Assembly (NCBI RefSeq): GCF_030867145.1
Contig: NC_134429.1
Coordinates: 19,577,115-19,641,114 of the forward strand
Direction: 5' to 3'
Length of the DNA stretch: 64,000 nucleotides
Source of the DNA: Opisthocomus hoazin
Taxonomy: Eukaryota; Chordata; Aves; Opisthocomiformes; Opisthocomidae
Under the pieces are notes generated by a model. That model had not been told where the DNA came from and did not search any database. It saw only the letters and a list, made by a program, of their open reading frames with translations. How positions within the stretch are numbered: position 1 is the stretch's first letter; each line of letters starts with the position of its first letter. Below are positions 1 through 12,735 of the stretch, piece after piece. Position numbers and translations under genes: made by a program.

Positions 1-458
1 AATACTGTAGAGGTATGTATAAGTGTAGTAAATTCCTTATTAGTCACTTCAATTACTCTCACTGGGAAGATGATGTAATTTCACTTCTTTAATAAAAACG
101 GTGCTGCTTCATTTAATTCAAATATACTATTCAACACAGTGCTCGATATGGTATTAATAGAATTAACATACCACAGCTGGATAGCTAAAAAGTTGCCATT
201 TTCAAAGTGTTACTTCACATGTAATTTAAAAATCTATCAGAGTATTTCATTTCTTGTACGCTAAACACAGGGGAGAGTACTCATTTTAAGCACCTGATTC
301 AGGCTCCTCGGTAAGAACAAAGACACGCTCTTGACTGAGGAGCCGAAGTTGCACGGTCTTGATATTTCCATTTTGTCATCTGGATCAAGCGTATTGAAAA
401 ACTGCACCGTGTGCAGTCTGTGTTCACCTGGTAACTGCCCTTTCCTTCTGCTTCCCAG

Positions 459-604
459 TGTTCTGCGTATACTACGTGACTCGCGGAATCCTGCAGGAGA
501 ATCGCCAGGAGCTCATTGTCTTTGTTCTTTCCATCTTGCTGGTGATGTTTCGCTCCATTGTCAACTTCACGGTTCTCTCTGCTGAGCAAAAGCCGAAACT
601 CCTG
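459..604 (+). CDS. Membrane-protein gene, exon a (first exon in window)
   Basis: The acceptor is a pyrimidine tract ending in CCCAG and the donor is CTG|GTTAGT. The exon starts with TG, completing a codon begun upstream, and encodes FCVYYVTRGILQENRQEL and the first hydrophobic helix, ending EQKPKLL. The exon has 146 bases and finishes on a codon boundary. Confidence 0.75.
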
Positions 605-3600
605 GTTAGTCTCCTGGCTTTAATTAACTTTGCTTTTCTCCACATCTTGGATTTGAAAATCTTAGAAAGGCGTGACATCTGTGATAAGGGCACTGATAAC
701 AGACAAAAAGCAGGCTGAATTATTCCTGCCACTGAATGACAACATGTGCACCTCCACAACTGCCAGTCTCTTTCTCTGAGCTATTCTGTGGGTTTCTTTA
801 TGGCAGTAGCTGAAAGTAACAGAAACATCACAGAATTTTACTCACATAGCATTACCACAGAAGACAGCCTTTGCTTCACCTACTCTGCTTCAGATTTCTG
901 TCTACAAAACGACTGGTGTAAAGTCACATAACTCTAACCTATGAGCAGAGCTGGAATCTCCACTCTGTGTGCAAGGACGTAGCCATTAGCCCCACTGCTC
1001 CATAAATGCAGCAGTGTGTTTTTAAGAGTGTTATGGTAACCTGCTGCAAGGAAACAAAAAGAGACAATGTGCTGGGGGAAATACTGCCACTGCAGATTAC
1101 CTTGTTTGCATTTCGTAACAATAAAATGTAACACAAGGACTGTATTCTAGGCGTTACTAAGATTTGTAGCTCCAGCTTCTGCATGCCATGCTTCCCAGAA
1201 GTCCTTCCCTTTTGTGGTCACATATTTATCACAAATGCAAGAAGGAGGTTCCTTGCAGTGAAGTCATCCAAAAATTATTCTTTGACAGAAGAGATAGCAA
1301 CCAAGCTAGGAAGAGGCAGCGAAGCAGAATTTGCCTATTCAATTTGCATATCAATGGAACATTTAGTTAAACATACTTATCTACAGCAAACTGGTTTGTT
1401 AGGGTCAATAAGGAACTGGCATCAGAGATGCAAATTACTGTAAGGTACGCATCCCAGTCATCCGTTTATAGATTAAACAAGAACCTCAAGGGAAAGCCTG
1501 GTGTAGAAGCTGTACTACTAAGGACTTTTTTTAATACTATAAAAGTAACTTCGATTACTGTCACTCCTGCTTCCTGAGCAAAATTTCTGAGTGAGAATAA
1601 GGCATACTAGTATAAATATTCTCCCATCGATGTAATTATGAAGGACATTTTGCCACCTCAGCCATCTTTCAAGCAGCAGACATTTAGTGTGAATGCCAGC
1701 AAAGTTGTGGATACAACCCAGAGCAAACCAATGCTTTCCAAATGCATTCAGAATAACCCACCGTCCCCCCTGCAATCAACGGGGAGATTCTTACCAGCTG
1801 GCTGATGCCATACAGGAAGCTTAGAGCCGGTCTTTGTCAAAGAAAGCTGTTTCTTCAAACTGTACAATAAAACCTCAAACAAGACTTCGCTAAAAGTTGT
1901 CAGGACATTACAGGGAGTGCAAAGGTTATGTTTCTTTGAACAGTTGTAGAACTATTACACTGAGGGTAATGCAAACCGAAGCAGCCAGTGGGAGTTTAAA
2001 GTTATTACCAAGTAGTTGCAACAAATGGCAAAAATCATGGCCTGATCTTTGCCACTTAACAGTGTGGCAAACTGCCAGCATTAATTGTTGTTTCTTCAAA
2101 ATGCTATTGCTAGGCAGCCTGGTTCTCCTTACCCCTTTCTCCTTTTATTTCCAGTTAGAAGATTTAAGGTTGAAGACTGTCACTGTTTTGGCGTGGCCAG
2201 TTAAATGCTTATTTCTCTCTCCCATCAGGCCCGCTTCATTCTGATCCTCTTGGTTGGCTCCTTTGACGTGATCTGTGCCCTCATCCTCATTCAGAGTCAA
2301 AGCATGATGGCCTTCCGAGTGGGTGGTGCTCTAGAAAGCCTACAGTCACAATACTTCATGCTGAACCTCTGTTTTTCCATGTTGACCTTTGATCTCCAGG
2401 CACAGGTATAGAACCCTCTCCCCCTGGGTTCCTTTTTTTCCCCTCTTACTGAGATCTCAGACTAGCTGAGCTGACCTATTCTGAACAATACAGATCTTAC
2501 CTGTGTCTTACCTTTTAGGTAAGATTAGCTTAATAATGTTCATCTCTCCAGGTGTTTACTATAGGGAAGGTCAGTTAAAATCCATAAAAATGAATCAACA
2601 TACATTTTATCATTGTCCTGCCCAAAAGGAAAACTGATTCTTATTTTTGGGAGGTATGTCCGTAAAAACAATTGCACCCAGAAGCTCCAATCCAACATGG
2701 CCTCCTAAAATAAGAAAGGTTATCAGTGCACGACAGCTCAGCCTGCAGGCTCTTGCTTTCCAGCCATCCTAGCTGTCTCCTCCATTTGAGAAAATGATAC
2801 TGGATGGGAGGAGGGAGCCTGACCCAGCGGGGCAATCGGGGTGAGATTGCAACCTGAAGTTACTGATAATTGAAGTGAACCTGAGATGCGTTTAGAAAGA
2901 GTTTGCTTTACTACTGTATTACCTTATGCTTTATCTGGAGCACAGAGCACATGTTACTGCCTTCCCTGTTCTTTGTTGTTGCCAATATGGCATACAGGGA
3001 AGTACGTCTGTCCTTGTGTCCTGTTTTGTACTGTCTGCCAGCTTTTGAGGAAAAATTTTAGCCTTTAGACCTGTGCCCAACTTACAGTTGCTGGGAATTT
3101 GTGTCAAACATTTTTTGGTGGGCTGTATAGTCTCAAACTAACAGTTTTACCAAATCTTTGCCTCTTCTCTTTCAGCTCTGCTTGTGTGTTCTGCTGATAA
3201 GTCTGCATGAGATCACCCTTCTACATAACATCATCTCAGCAGCAGGGGCTCTTTGGGCCTGCCTGAAGGTGGCCGTTAGCATCGTCGCAGTAAGTTTCAA
3301 GCTAACAGTGACACTAGCAAGGATAGTCAGCTTCTGAGACTACAGGTTCTCACCCTGAGCAATTATCACAGGCTGGGAAGTCACAGCCGCCCCGTTCTAC
3401 GTAATAGTGCTAAGTGCAAGTGAGCCAGAATGGATCCCAGCAGAAAACAAGAGCACCAACAGTAATGAAGTCAGGTTTCTTATGAATCCGTGTCTCTCAG
3501 CTGAGCATGCAGGATGAAACAATGTCACACTATCGTTATTCCTTTCTGAGGGATATTGTTTTATTCTCAGTCCTTGATCACCTACTTTAATGAAACCTAT

Positions 3601-6600
3601 AGGATCACATTATCTTCAGTATTTCCACGTCTCTGACAAGGTTAGGTGAAACTGGCAACAGTCCTCCAAATTATTATCAAGATGGATATACAGACACAGT
3701 GAGACTGCATAGGCCTTATATCCTTAGGAAACCACAGCAAAAAGATGAGTGGTCCTTTACTGGGACAGCTTCTTTAAAGCTGAGCGACAGTTTTCACCTT
3801 AACATAAGGATTTGTGAACTTGAAATGTAGTTTTTCGTGTCAGTCAGACTGAACTTCCCCTGAAATCCTGAGAGCTCTGTTCCAAGAACAATTGCAGAAT
3901 CAGGGCCAAAGTACATCAGATATGTGAGTCTCTTATTACCAGGAAGCAGTTTAGGGGATTTTGGGTTTGTTGTTTTTTTAGGCTCCTTGAGTGTTTGCTT
4001 TAGCCATTCAGATTCCTGATAGCTGAAATACACTTTCCAAGTGTTTTGATTGCTTTCCTTGCTAAAAATGGAGCTAGCACCAAGCACTGTGCTTTTAAAA
4101 TACATTAGTAACTTCAGGTAAATAGTTGCACAATCGTCTTTCTCCCGGACTTTGGAGCGTCGTGGCCACTAACAGCTATCCAGCAGGGAGAAACAGAGAC
4201 AGGACTAACTGCAAGTGTGACACGTAGGAATGCAGGCAGGGAAATTACGGCTGGTTTTCTGCTGGAGCTCCCCACACACCTTTGTGAGGCACTGGATCTT
4301 TGCTGTCAGTTAGATTGTATCAGGTGTGGAAAGAGGGGAGCAGTTAGAACCATCTCTGCTTTCCTGCGAGGATGGAAAGTGTAAACCTCGCAGCTACTTT
4401 TCCCCACCATCAGAAACAAAGTTGATCTGACCAGTTGCTGTTCGGAGATCATGAGCTCTGCTTCTCCTTGATTTGCCTTTAGGCATAAAAAGAGGCACTG
4501 TTTCTTTTAAGAAAAGGAAGAGGCGCTTCAGTTAGATGATCTCATGTCTTAACATACATGATGTTCCTTATGCTTTCATCAACAGCAAGCGTGTTTCTTA
4601 ATAGTCCAACTAGTAATAGTAAATGTCCTAGGGATAAGCACATATTCTTGCCCTTTGCTCAAAACTGCCTACATTAGAACTACTTGGAAGCTACTTTATA
4701 CCCAGCCTAGGTACATTACTGACTTCTCCACTGGAAGAAGTTAATGGCTTCTTGTCTAACTAAGAAATAGCAAATATAAAATTAATGAAAAAAAAATATA
4801 GTGCTGTATTTCAGTAACTGGCAGCCCTGCAGGGCAACAGCAGCTTAGAAAAGGTGGATACATTCAGGAGAGCCTGGTAGCTTGCGTCCGAGGCAAGAAT
4901 GATTCTGTCTCAGGCTACAGCATGTGGACAGTTTGAGAGAGGGGTGACAAGAGGAACTCTTTTTCCTTACCCTGTTCAGAGAAGTTTTTCACAGTCAGCT
5001 TCTTGCAGATGATGCAGCAGTAGAGAAACACCTATCGTTGTCTTGTTTGGCGCTCTCAGAAACTGCGCCTGCTGTGAGGTTGTTATGTACGAAGGGTATG
5101 GAGACATACCTAATCCACCAGAAACTGTAAGCATAACAGAAGGGAAAACTTGGAAACTCCTCACAGTCCTTCCTGGTAACCGCAGTACCTGAAGTCACAG
5201 CTAAACCTCACGCTCCCTTATTTCTGGGTTGATGCACAAGTCATTTCACAAGGGGATTATTCATTATTTTTCTCCTATTTATACACATGTTCTCCCATTT
5301 ACTTAGTGGATTTGGTTTTCCTATCCTCATCATTTATTTTTTCTCTTTTCTCCCATTAATTATTAATTCTCTCTTTCCCTCTCCTCTTGTTTCTCAGCCT
5401 TTGTTTTCCTTGCCCTTTTGGTCTTGTCCTAAGAGGAGCACTACGTAGTACCACGGAAAATGGAGACAATAGTAGAGGTTGCAGCGAACAGACAGACTCC
5501 CTTAGGAGAGGGACAGTTTCCTTCATGCTTTTGTAGAGGTTCATACAGTGACCATTGCAGAAGGATGAGGATTGGTTTGGGGCGAATCTGTGGTTGATCA
5601 GATGCATCAGATCTTACCACGCCACTGGCGCACTCACTGCTTTCCTTCCCAGTGACTCAGCTCTTTTTCTTTCATTCGCTCAGACCTGCCCTTCCAGTTC
5701 AGGACTGCTGAAAGGTGCTGCCTGCTGGGAAGCAGACTACCGTTTCTTCTTTCCCAAGTACCCAGGCTAATTGTGAAACAGTTTTTCTGACAGTTAAATC
5801 CTCTTGCTTCTCCCACATTTTAGTTTTTGGTGACTTTACTTCTCTGTAGAAACAAAGGTGGAAAAAAAGTCACAGAGCACTTTTAGTCTGTTAGCTATGA
5901 AAACATTAATTTGTTAGAGAAAAATCTGAGCGTACCCAAGGAAAAAGTACATCAGCTCAGAAGAGTCAGCTGCTTCTCCATTTAAGCTAACTGCGAGCTG
6001 TACTGCAGGTATTTATTAGAAGGCAGAGCTCAAGAGGATGCTGAGATGGCTCAAATCACACACAGCTGTCAGGATGTGCCCATGAAACAACCAGTGCTGG
6101 TTTCACCAACATCACTGGCCCAGCTCAGTGGAAAGCAGATGGTACTGCCTGCTAAAAAAAACAGACGTAGGGAAGGCAAGTGGAGGGGAAAGTTACAGCT
6201 AAGAACTCAGCTAGACCAACACTTGAAATGCTATGGAAAAATCAACTATATGTAGCCTTTAGAGAGTATATAGCAACGAGTTACAAAGCTGTATATATCT
6301 CATCTTATTTTACAGATTTTAAAAGAACTGAAACCTCTAGTGTGGATTTTTCTGAGTCAGAACGTACCTGAAGTAGTTTATCTCATCTACCTGCTTTACA
6401 CGGTAATTCATCAAACTTACTTGCTCAATAAGGGGAGCAAGGCTGGAGGCCCCCTTTTCACTACTGGATCCTTGTGCCCCAAACACGGTGCCTCGTTCCT
6501 GAGCGTACCCCTTCGTTGCAGCTCCTGTTAGAATCGATGAGAGCAGCAGGCACATCCTGCCTCTTCAGGATCAACATTTCAAGACAGGAACCATGTCAAG

Positions 6601-8077
6601 TTGCTGTTGAACTGATTACTTAGAAGGAGAAGCCCTGGCAGTCTCTGCAACTGGCAAAGTGTCCAGAACGATTAGGGAAAGATGCAACAAAATCTCCCAG
6701 TGCAAGATACATAGCTCCTAAAAAATGCCTCCCCTCCTTCACGAGAAGTCTCATGTGGTGCCAAAGCATTTGACTATCTGCAGGGCCTCAAGTCATTATA
6801 TTTTAAAGAATTTCTTAGGCAGCACCCCCAGCTGTCGATCCTGATGTAGCCAAAACAAGAGACAGTGCGAGCCCAGCAAACTCCAGTGTTGGGCTTTTTT
6901 TTGGCACTATGATAGTGATAAAGCACTTCTCTCTGAGGCACACCAGCACCTCCCGCAACCCATGTGTGAAAGGAGGTAACAGAGAGGAAGGGCAAAGCAG
7001 ATTGTTCCTGATGGGAAGGGCTCGGATGCTGATAGCAGCCGGTGTTTCTCACACTTCACATAAACAGTCTCCAGATACTGATAAAAGCCCAGCAGCTGCA
7101 AACATCCAAGTCCTTGGGGTTCTATTTATTAAAGTATGCAGTCAAATCAAGCTCTTCCAGTCACTCACAGGCAAAAGGACCACACACTGCTTTTGGTGGC
7201 TGTACTTGTATTACGTTTAGGAAGAAAAGTACAGGTGGTGGGTTCTGGCACAAGAGTAACAAAAAAAACAGAACAACTTGGAAATAGCTAGGTCTGCTTA
7301 CATTTTTGCATGGCAACCCCCCCCCCCCGCCCCAATTACTATCTAGTGCCTTATTTCAGAAACTCAGTCGCTGATTGCATTTTATGGCTTCGGGGTTTTG
7401 TGGCACTAGGTGCTGATTGTTGTATGTCTCCATTTTCCTGCAGGTGATAAGGGAGTGGGGCAAAGGGAATTCATACACTCTGGAAGCTGCATTCATTACC
7501 GGCTCTTGCATTTCTGTTGCAATAAAATCTGTTCTGTTTTGGGCGCTGATTCATGTCTACCGCAGCTTCGGACAGGGGCTGAGAGAAAGAAGTAAGTACT
7601 TGCAAAGGTTAACTTAACTATGACAGTTGTAGCCTATTGTATCACAGTCATAATTAAGTAGAGAAAACAGTTAGGGATAGTTACAGTGAAAGGCAGATCC
7701 CTAATGACATCGAGCACTAGTGCAGCCCCAGAATTCACTGGCCTGACAGAGTCCAGAAGCTTGGATGTGATTTCTCCCTGAAGAAATCTGACCTTAGTCA
7801 AAATTGCTTCCAACCTATGCCAGAATTGCTGCCATCCAGAAAAACAGACCTAGGTGGAAAGATCTCCTCTATGCAAGACACATGTCATTTTTCTTTATCA
7901 TGATGTAAAACTGCCTTACAGTAACTAAGAGAGACAGAATCAAGGGACCTAGAGAGCCACTGATCTTAAACTACCTAAACTTCCTTTTACAAGAAGGACA
8001 AATGCTGCTAGGCATGTGTTGACTGATCTTCCTTTCTTCCCACAGTGTTTTCTTCCTATGGAAGGATCGACTCCTGA
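459..8077 (+). CDS. Unrecognised multipass membrane protein gene, 3' six coding exons (5' partial)
   Basis: Six exons (459-604, 2229-2405, 3176-3289, 6316-6402, 7444-7591, 8046-8077) join in consistent phase and encode about 235 C-terminal residues, ending in TGA at 8075-8077. Every internal boundary is GT/AG with a pyrimidine tract. The product is strongly hydrophobic. About six membrane-spanning stretches can be picked out, including ELIVFVLSILLVMF, FILILLVGSFDVICALIL, LCLCVLLISL, VWIFLSQNVPEVVYLIYLLY and SVAIKSVLFWALIHVY. Short polar loops separate them, and a brief polar tail ends in FSSYGRIDS. No catalytic motif or known transporter or receptor signature is visible. The first exon starts with the last two bases of a split codon, so the start and N-terminus lie upstream of or at the window edge. 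The gene converges on NADK. I do not recognise the family. It is not SLC35E2, the human neighbour of NADK, as far as I can tell. The gene structure is confident; the function is unknown. Confidence 0.8.
2229..2405 (+). CDS. Membrane-protein gene, exon b
   Basis: The exon has 177 bases, is phase 0 on both sides, and is bounded by CCCATCAG and GTATAG. It encodes 59 residues from ARFILILLVGSFDVIC through QSQSMMAFRVGGALESLQSQ to FMLNLCFSMLTFDLQAQ, giving two likely membrane helices joined by a polar loop. Confidence 0.8.
3176..3289 (+). CDS. Membrane-protein gene, exon c
   Basis: The exon has 114 bases, is phase 0 on both sides, and lies between CTCTTTCAG and GTAAGT. It encodes 38 residues starting LCLCVLLISLHEITLLHN and ending ACLKVAVSIVA, which includes one or two membrane stretches. 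Confidence 0.8.
6316..6402 (+). CDS. Membrane-protein gene, exon d
   Basis: The exon has 87 bases and is phase 0 on both sides, with acceptor TTTTACAG and donor ACG|GTAATT. It encodes 29 residues, ILKELKPLVWIFLSQ followed by NVPEVVYLIYLLYT, a membrane helix interrupted by a proline. Confidence 0.78.
7444..7591 (+). CDS. Membrane-protein gene, exon e
   Basis: The exon has 148 bases, with acceptor TTTTCCTGCAG and donor AGAA|GTAAGT. It encodes 49 residues starting VIREWGKGNSYTLEAAF and ending HVYRSFGQGLRER, which contains the last membrane helix and a basic cytosol-like segment. The final A is the first base of a codon finished in the next exon. Confidence 0.82.
8046..8077 (+). CDS. Membrane-protein gene, terminal coding exon
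   Basis: The acceptor is TTCTTCCCACAG. The leading TG completes ATG with the previous exon's A, followed by FSSYGRIDS and TGA. The short polar C-terminal tail is rich in serine. Confidence 0.75.
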
Positions 8078-8895
8078 GCACCCCCGCTGTGTTCTGCCTG
8101 CAGCTCTTACAGAGTGAGGTCAGAGCTGGGGAAATTCTCATCAAGTACTTGCATTCCGGACCCGAGACAATGGGTCAGTTTCACAGAGGTCGAGGAAGTT
8201 GCTCAGAAAGATGTCTGTACGTTTCTTGGTTTGTGTTGAGCTAGGGAACTGTAGCAGTGCAGCTGGTAACTTAGTTTAAAAAGCGAAGTGTGCTCGGGAA
8301 ATTAACAGTAATCCTCTCAATTCAGTGAGTTTTGCTGACTGACAACGCATCTTTCACTCCTTGTTTTCCTGATGTTGCTTTGTAACCGCAGGGCGTTCAC
8401 AACATGCATGTGAGTAGAGAATGTTGTTAATATAAATGCTGCTTTTCTGGATATACACAAACATAATGAAAATAATTCGCACACCCGTCTTTTATGACTG
8501 AGTCGAGAAGCAGATTGCCCTGCCATCATTTCTCGGCTCAGAGCTGTTGCTGGACAGAGGTCAAGCCCTGAAGTTGTCCTGATGACAGCCGTATTCCTTG
8601 CTCTCCCCTGCGGCTGGGTGATGGCTTAACCCCACCAGAAGGGCTACGGCTCTCCTTCCTCCTCTGACTTCAGAATATTTCATTTTTTTTTAAATCCCAG
8701 CTACACATGAAAACTACTCCATGTAATCTCACACCTTCCTAGAGTGTATCTAACCAACGTGCCATTTCATACACAAGGGTGACTGTTATTAAAATAAGCC
8801 TTTAATACTGTAATTTAAAAGTTTGGAATTTTATTGATTGGAACCTTTAGCTACTGGCTGTCTATTTTTTAATAAAGTATAAACCCAGTTTGCAC
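8078..8895 (+). other. 3' UTR of the membrane-protein gene
   Basis: The sequence between the TGA at 8077 and the region just past the AATAAA at 8871-8876 has no sustained reading frame and becomes AT-rich towards its end. The cleavage point is inferred at about 15-20 bases beyond the hexamer. Confidence 0.55.
8871..8876 (+). terminator. Poly(A) signal AATAAA of the membrane-protein gene
   Basis: This canonical hexamer lies in an AT-rich context about 0.8 kb after the stop codon. It is the first clear AATAAA on the plus strand after that stop. Confidence 0.6.
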
Positions 8896-11800
8896 ATGGA
8901 TAATTATTTCTTGTACCAGCACTCTGAGTTCAACGGGAAGCCTGGTTACAAGCTGAGTGGGGAAGAGGCTGGACCTGCAGTTCACACGTGCTGTGAGCGT
9001 TGCCGTCACCTTCCTCTTCAAACACATCCTTAAACTGCAGGTACTTGCATACTGCAAAAAGTAGTTAAAATAGTTTATTGCAGCTTATTAGGGAAATTTA
9101 CAAGGATGATCTCAAAATTTCTATTAAAAAATATTTTTCTCATCCTAATCTTTTAAGCTTGAAACAAATCTATTCGATAGATAGCACAGTGGAGGCACGA
9201 AGAGGTTAAAGGTCTATGGCCAGACTGCGCACAGCTGACAAAACCAAGAGAAAGCACGAGAGTGCCAGCTGATGGCTGTGACTTCATTCCACAAGTCAAA
9301 ATGTGACTCTGAACTGTTGCCGAAATGGAGGAACACAATTAAGCATGTTCAATCCTTTCCTGAAACAGGCAAACATGTAGCAGGTCTTGCCTAGAGCAGG
9401 CACAGCAAGGAAAGACTTCGATCTTGCAGTAGGCCTCTACTTGGTTGAAATCAGCAGAAGAAACTAGGCTTGTGCTACGCTCCTTTTATCTTCCTAGCAA
9501 GGAGGTGGCAGAAACAGTTGTATCATTAGAAGTAAAAGAGTTGTGATGGCATTCAAACATTTGTCTCCCCAAAAGCAGAAATGCATTGTTATGCCTTGGT
9601 GTATTAACCTTCATATTTTCACAAATGTTCTTACTCCTGACTAAGGTCTTGCTGAGTTCCCGTGGCAATCTGCCCGCTCTTGTTCACAAGGCCTCGAAGC
9701 TAATACTTGTGTAGATAAAGAGCTGCTAGGCTGAATCTGTGGGAGTTTCCTGATAGGCAATCCTGTCCTGATCTGCAGACAGTATCTTTGGCCTGCTCTA
9801 AACTGAAGCACTTTATTTTTTCCCAGCCACTCTATGCCAGATGTAGACAATCACTAAACCAGCTGGTTCAGACAACCAGCTTCACATTTTCTATTATTAA
9901 AGCAGGAGATTAATCCAGCTAAATCCAAAGTTAACTTCGGATAAATTCAAAAGTTACTCATCACATTTTTTTATTGGTATTTGCCAACAGAAGAGGAAGA
10001 CAAAGGGAACAAACCATACCCTGACAAACAAATGGAAGCTACTGCTCTACACGTCATCAAGACCTTCCCCTGTCAAAAGCGTTTAGCAAGTTTTACACAG
10101 AACGATACCTAAAAGGAGATCTCAGTTTTAGGTAATTTGTGCAAATTCTTCACATAACACGTGACAAGGACACAAACATTTCCTCTTCTTTGATCAATGT
10201 TCTTTTCTGTGCTAAATGAGAAGTCCCTCAAAAACAGCCTGTAGAAAGGCTGCTTCATGTGCAGTGAGATCAGTGCACCTGACAGGAAGAAAAAGTCTGA
10301 ACTGCTCATACACTTCATTTTTACATTATTATCTCCTACCTGTTCTTGTTTGAAGCCTTTGATTCAATTTTTCATCGTGCATTACTGAAAAAATGAATCA
10401 AGTTGCTATTTTCCCGTCACTATAAAGTACTGGTTGCTTTAATTGCATTTCTCTGGGTAGTTTCCTGCTTTTCTGTTTGAGGACAATACACAAGACCAAA
10501 CTCTTTCCCCTTTGTGCTCGTGACTCCCCTTAAGAAAGCTTCCAGCTGCTGTGCACATGTGCAACAGCTGATACTAATTTGGATTCCAGAAAATGTAAAA
10601 AAACCACAGAAAGACAATTTGAGAAAGTAAGGAAGGGCCTTTAGGCCTTGCAATCCTGTGCCCCAAAGGAGGAAGCCATTAATTGGCATGGCTAGTTCAA
10701 ATTGTCTTCAGAACATAATCATGTTTTTACGAACCAAATCCCAATACCAGTGTAAGTGCCATCTGCTTCTCTACCACCCCTTTCACTGGCCATGCAGTCA
10801 GTCACCCCACAGCTGCACAAGGAGGATGATGCTGTCGTCAGGAGGTCAGACTGCTACACAAAAAGGGAGACCCAGATTAAATTAAATTTAGTATTTTGGG
10901 GAACAGCAGCAACAAGTACAAGCTGTGTTGACCTTCGCATCCAGTATGAGGGTTTTTTTGTACTTCCCACAATAGCTGTGATCCACAGTGCCACTCGATG
11001 CTGTGTGAACAATCGAGATTAAACCACGTGTTGGTACCAACACCCATTTCAGCTTACCCCACAGGCATGCTGCAGGGCGGGGCCAAACTAGAAATAGATG
11101 GTCTCAAGCTCCACATAGGTTTATGGCCAAATCTTCCTATTTTGGACTACTTCACATTCTCCTAATTCTTAAAAACCCAGGGGAAACTGATAGGGCCATT
11201 TTTTAATCAGCCCAGCTGAACTGATTTTGTGCCAAAATTTTTGATGCCTCAGCTTGGAAAGACTGGGGGTGGGGAGTACTTTTTGCTGGTTCAAACTATG
11301 GCAATTAACAGCTCTCCATGCCAGACTGGGCTGTTTAACCCAAAACCAGTAAGAAGCCTTCCCTCTGGCAAGACAGGACTAGCAGACTGCATATGGACTA
11401 TCTCAAAAGAATCCTCTGTAACAGGAGGGTGCAGGCCTCGGCAGTGCTGTTCCCCTGCTCCACGCGCAGGCAGCAGAGTGCCACTGACACAGAAATGCGG
11501 GGTTATCGTTTTGGCCATGGACAGCAAGAGTTGTCACTAGCCAGGCGTGAGCAGATGGGAAACTAAGGTACCTTGTAAAGCAAATGAACTCCATTTAAAA
11601 GCAGCTGTATTACCTGCATAAGATACTTCCTCACATTTATCCATCATTTGACATACATGCACTGTTGGAATAGGTTACAGGTTCATTATGAAACCATAAA
11701 AAAAACTTGTAATTATTAGCCATAAGTTTCATGGAAAAAGTGCGTAGAACTTGGTGACAACGTGCAAAGGCAAGAATAGAATGGGCATTGAAACTACATC

Positions 11801-12164
11801 TTCAATCTTAAACTTACTAGGTATCCAAATTATCTGAAGTTACCTCAGATTACTACCCTTATCTATTTCTTTCCTCATTTTTCTACTTGTGGGCCTTCAA
11901 AAAAGCAGTTAATGTAGCCCAACTAGCTGCACAGAAGATTTGTTTCAACTTGCAGAGCAAATCCAGCTTTATTTTGAAACTTTTGAGGAAAGACTGGTAT
12001 CAGACACAGACATTCAAAAAAGCCTTCAGTATATTTCTAGAAAACAGACGCTAGTGTCCCATGAGAAAACCTACCAAAACCCCACAGTGGACATTTGCCT
12101 TCCATGCAAGTAACTGTGTATACCTGATTTTATATTCCCAACAGTCAAAATGCTGCTTTACAAA
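8896..12164. other. Intergenic DNA between convergent genes
   Basis: This is the interval between the inferred 3' ends of the plus-strand membrane-protein gene and minus-strand NADK. I see only short spurious reading frames, no exon-like blocks with splice sites, and no clear repeat. Another TTTATT at about 11968 (a minus-strand AATAAA) is a further possible distal NADK poly(A) signal. Confidence 0.6.
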
Positions 12165-12183
12165 TCCAACTTTACAAAAAGAT

Positions 12184-12189
12184 TTTATT
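12184..12189 (-). terminator. NADK: Candidate NADK poly(A) signal (distal)
   Basis: TTTATT on the plus strand reads AATAAA on the minus strand. T-rich and GT-containing sequence follows in the minus direction. Confidence 0.45.
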
Positions 12190-12294
12190 GAAAGGATTGA
12201 AAAATATTTGTTTTCAACAATATTTAAAACAAGTTTTCATAGCATTAACAATATGTAACAGGATTTTTCCTCTTTTAAAAATTCAGTACACTGC

Positions 12295-12300
12295 TTTATT
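12295..12300 (-). terminator. NADK: Candidate NADK poly(A) signal (proximal)
   Basis: AATAAA on the minus strand, about 110 bases before the distal candidate. A TGTTACATATTGTT stretch lies downstream. Either hexamer or both could be used. Confidence 0.4.
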
Positions 12301-12566
12301 CCATACTACATCAGTTGTCAATAACTTCTTAACCTCTCTACTATAGAATAACTTTTTTTTTAAAAAAAAACCACAAATTAATTTCCACAGGCTTCCCTAT
12401 TGGCCCTTTGTAGACTGGAAAGGGGTTGTAGTACAGTAACATTTACAAACCCTCATGTTAGAAACACTGCTCTTACTCAGCAAAAACCTATTTTACTAAT
12501 ACAGTTTAAACAAGTTACTTTGAGTAAGCTACATCGGCAAAGTGAGCATTTATTGCCAATGTCCCA

Positions 12567-12735
12567 GAATCAGACAGCGTGATGGGGTCGGAAGGGCCCT
12601 CTGGGGATCGCCCAGTCCAGTCCCCCGCCACAGCAGGGTCACCCACCCAGCGCAGGCTGCACAGCACCCGGCGGGGTTGGAGTATCTCCAGAGGAGGAGG
12701 CTCCACAACCCCTCTGGGTATGCCCACATCTGCAT
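12567..12735 (-). repeat. CR1-type LINE 3' fragment in the NADK 3' UTR region
   Basis: The plus strand reads AGAATCA, then GGTCGGAAGGGCCCTCTGG, then GTCCAGTCCCC, CAGCAGGGTCAC and CTCCACAACCCCTCTGGG. This is the familiar antisense reading of a CR1 3' end. The fragment is diverged and 5' truncated. Confidence 0.8.

Noticed and set aside
7317-7334. C(12)GC(5)-like run in the membrane-protein gene intron
   Set aside because: It is a simple homopolymer without further structure and may also be a sequencing-length artefact.
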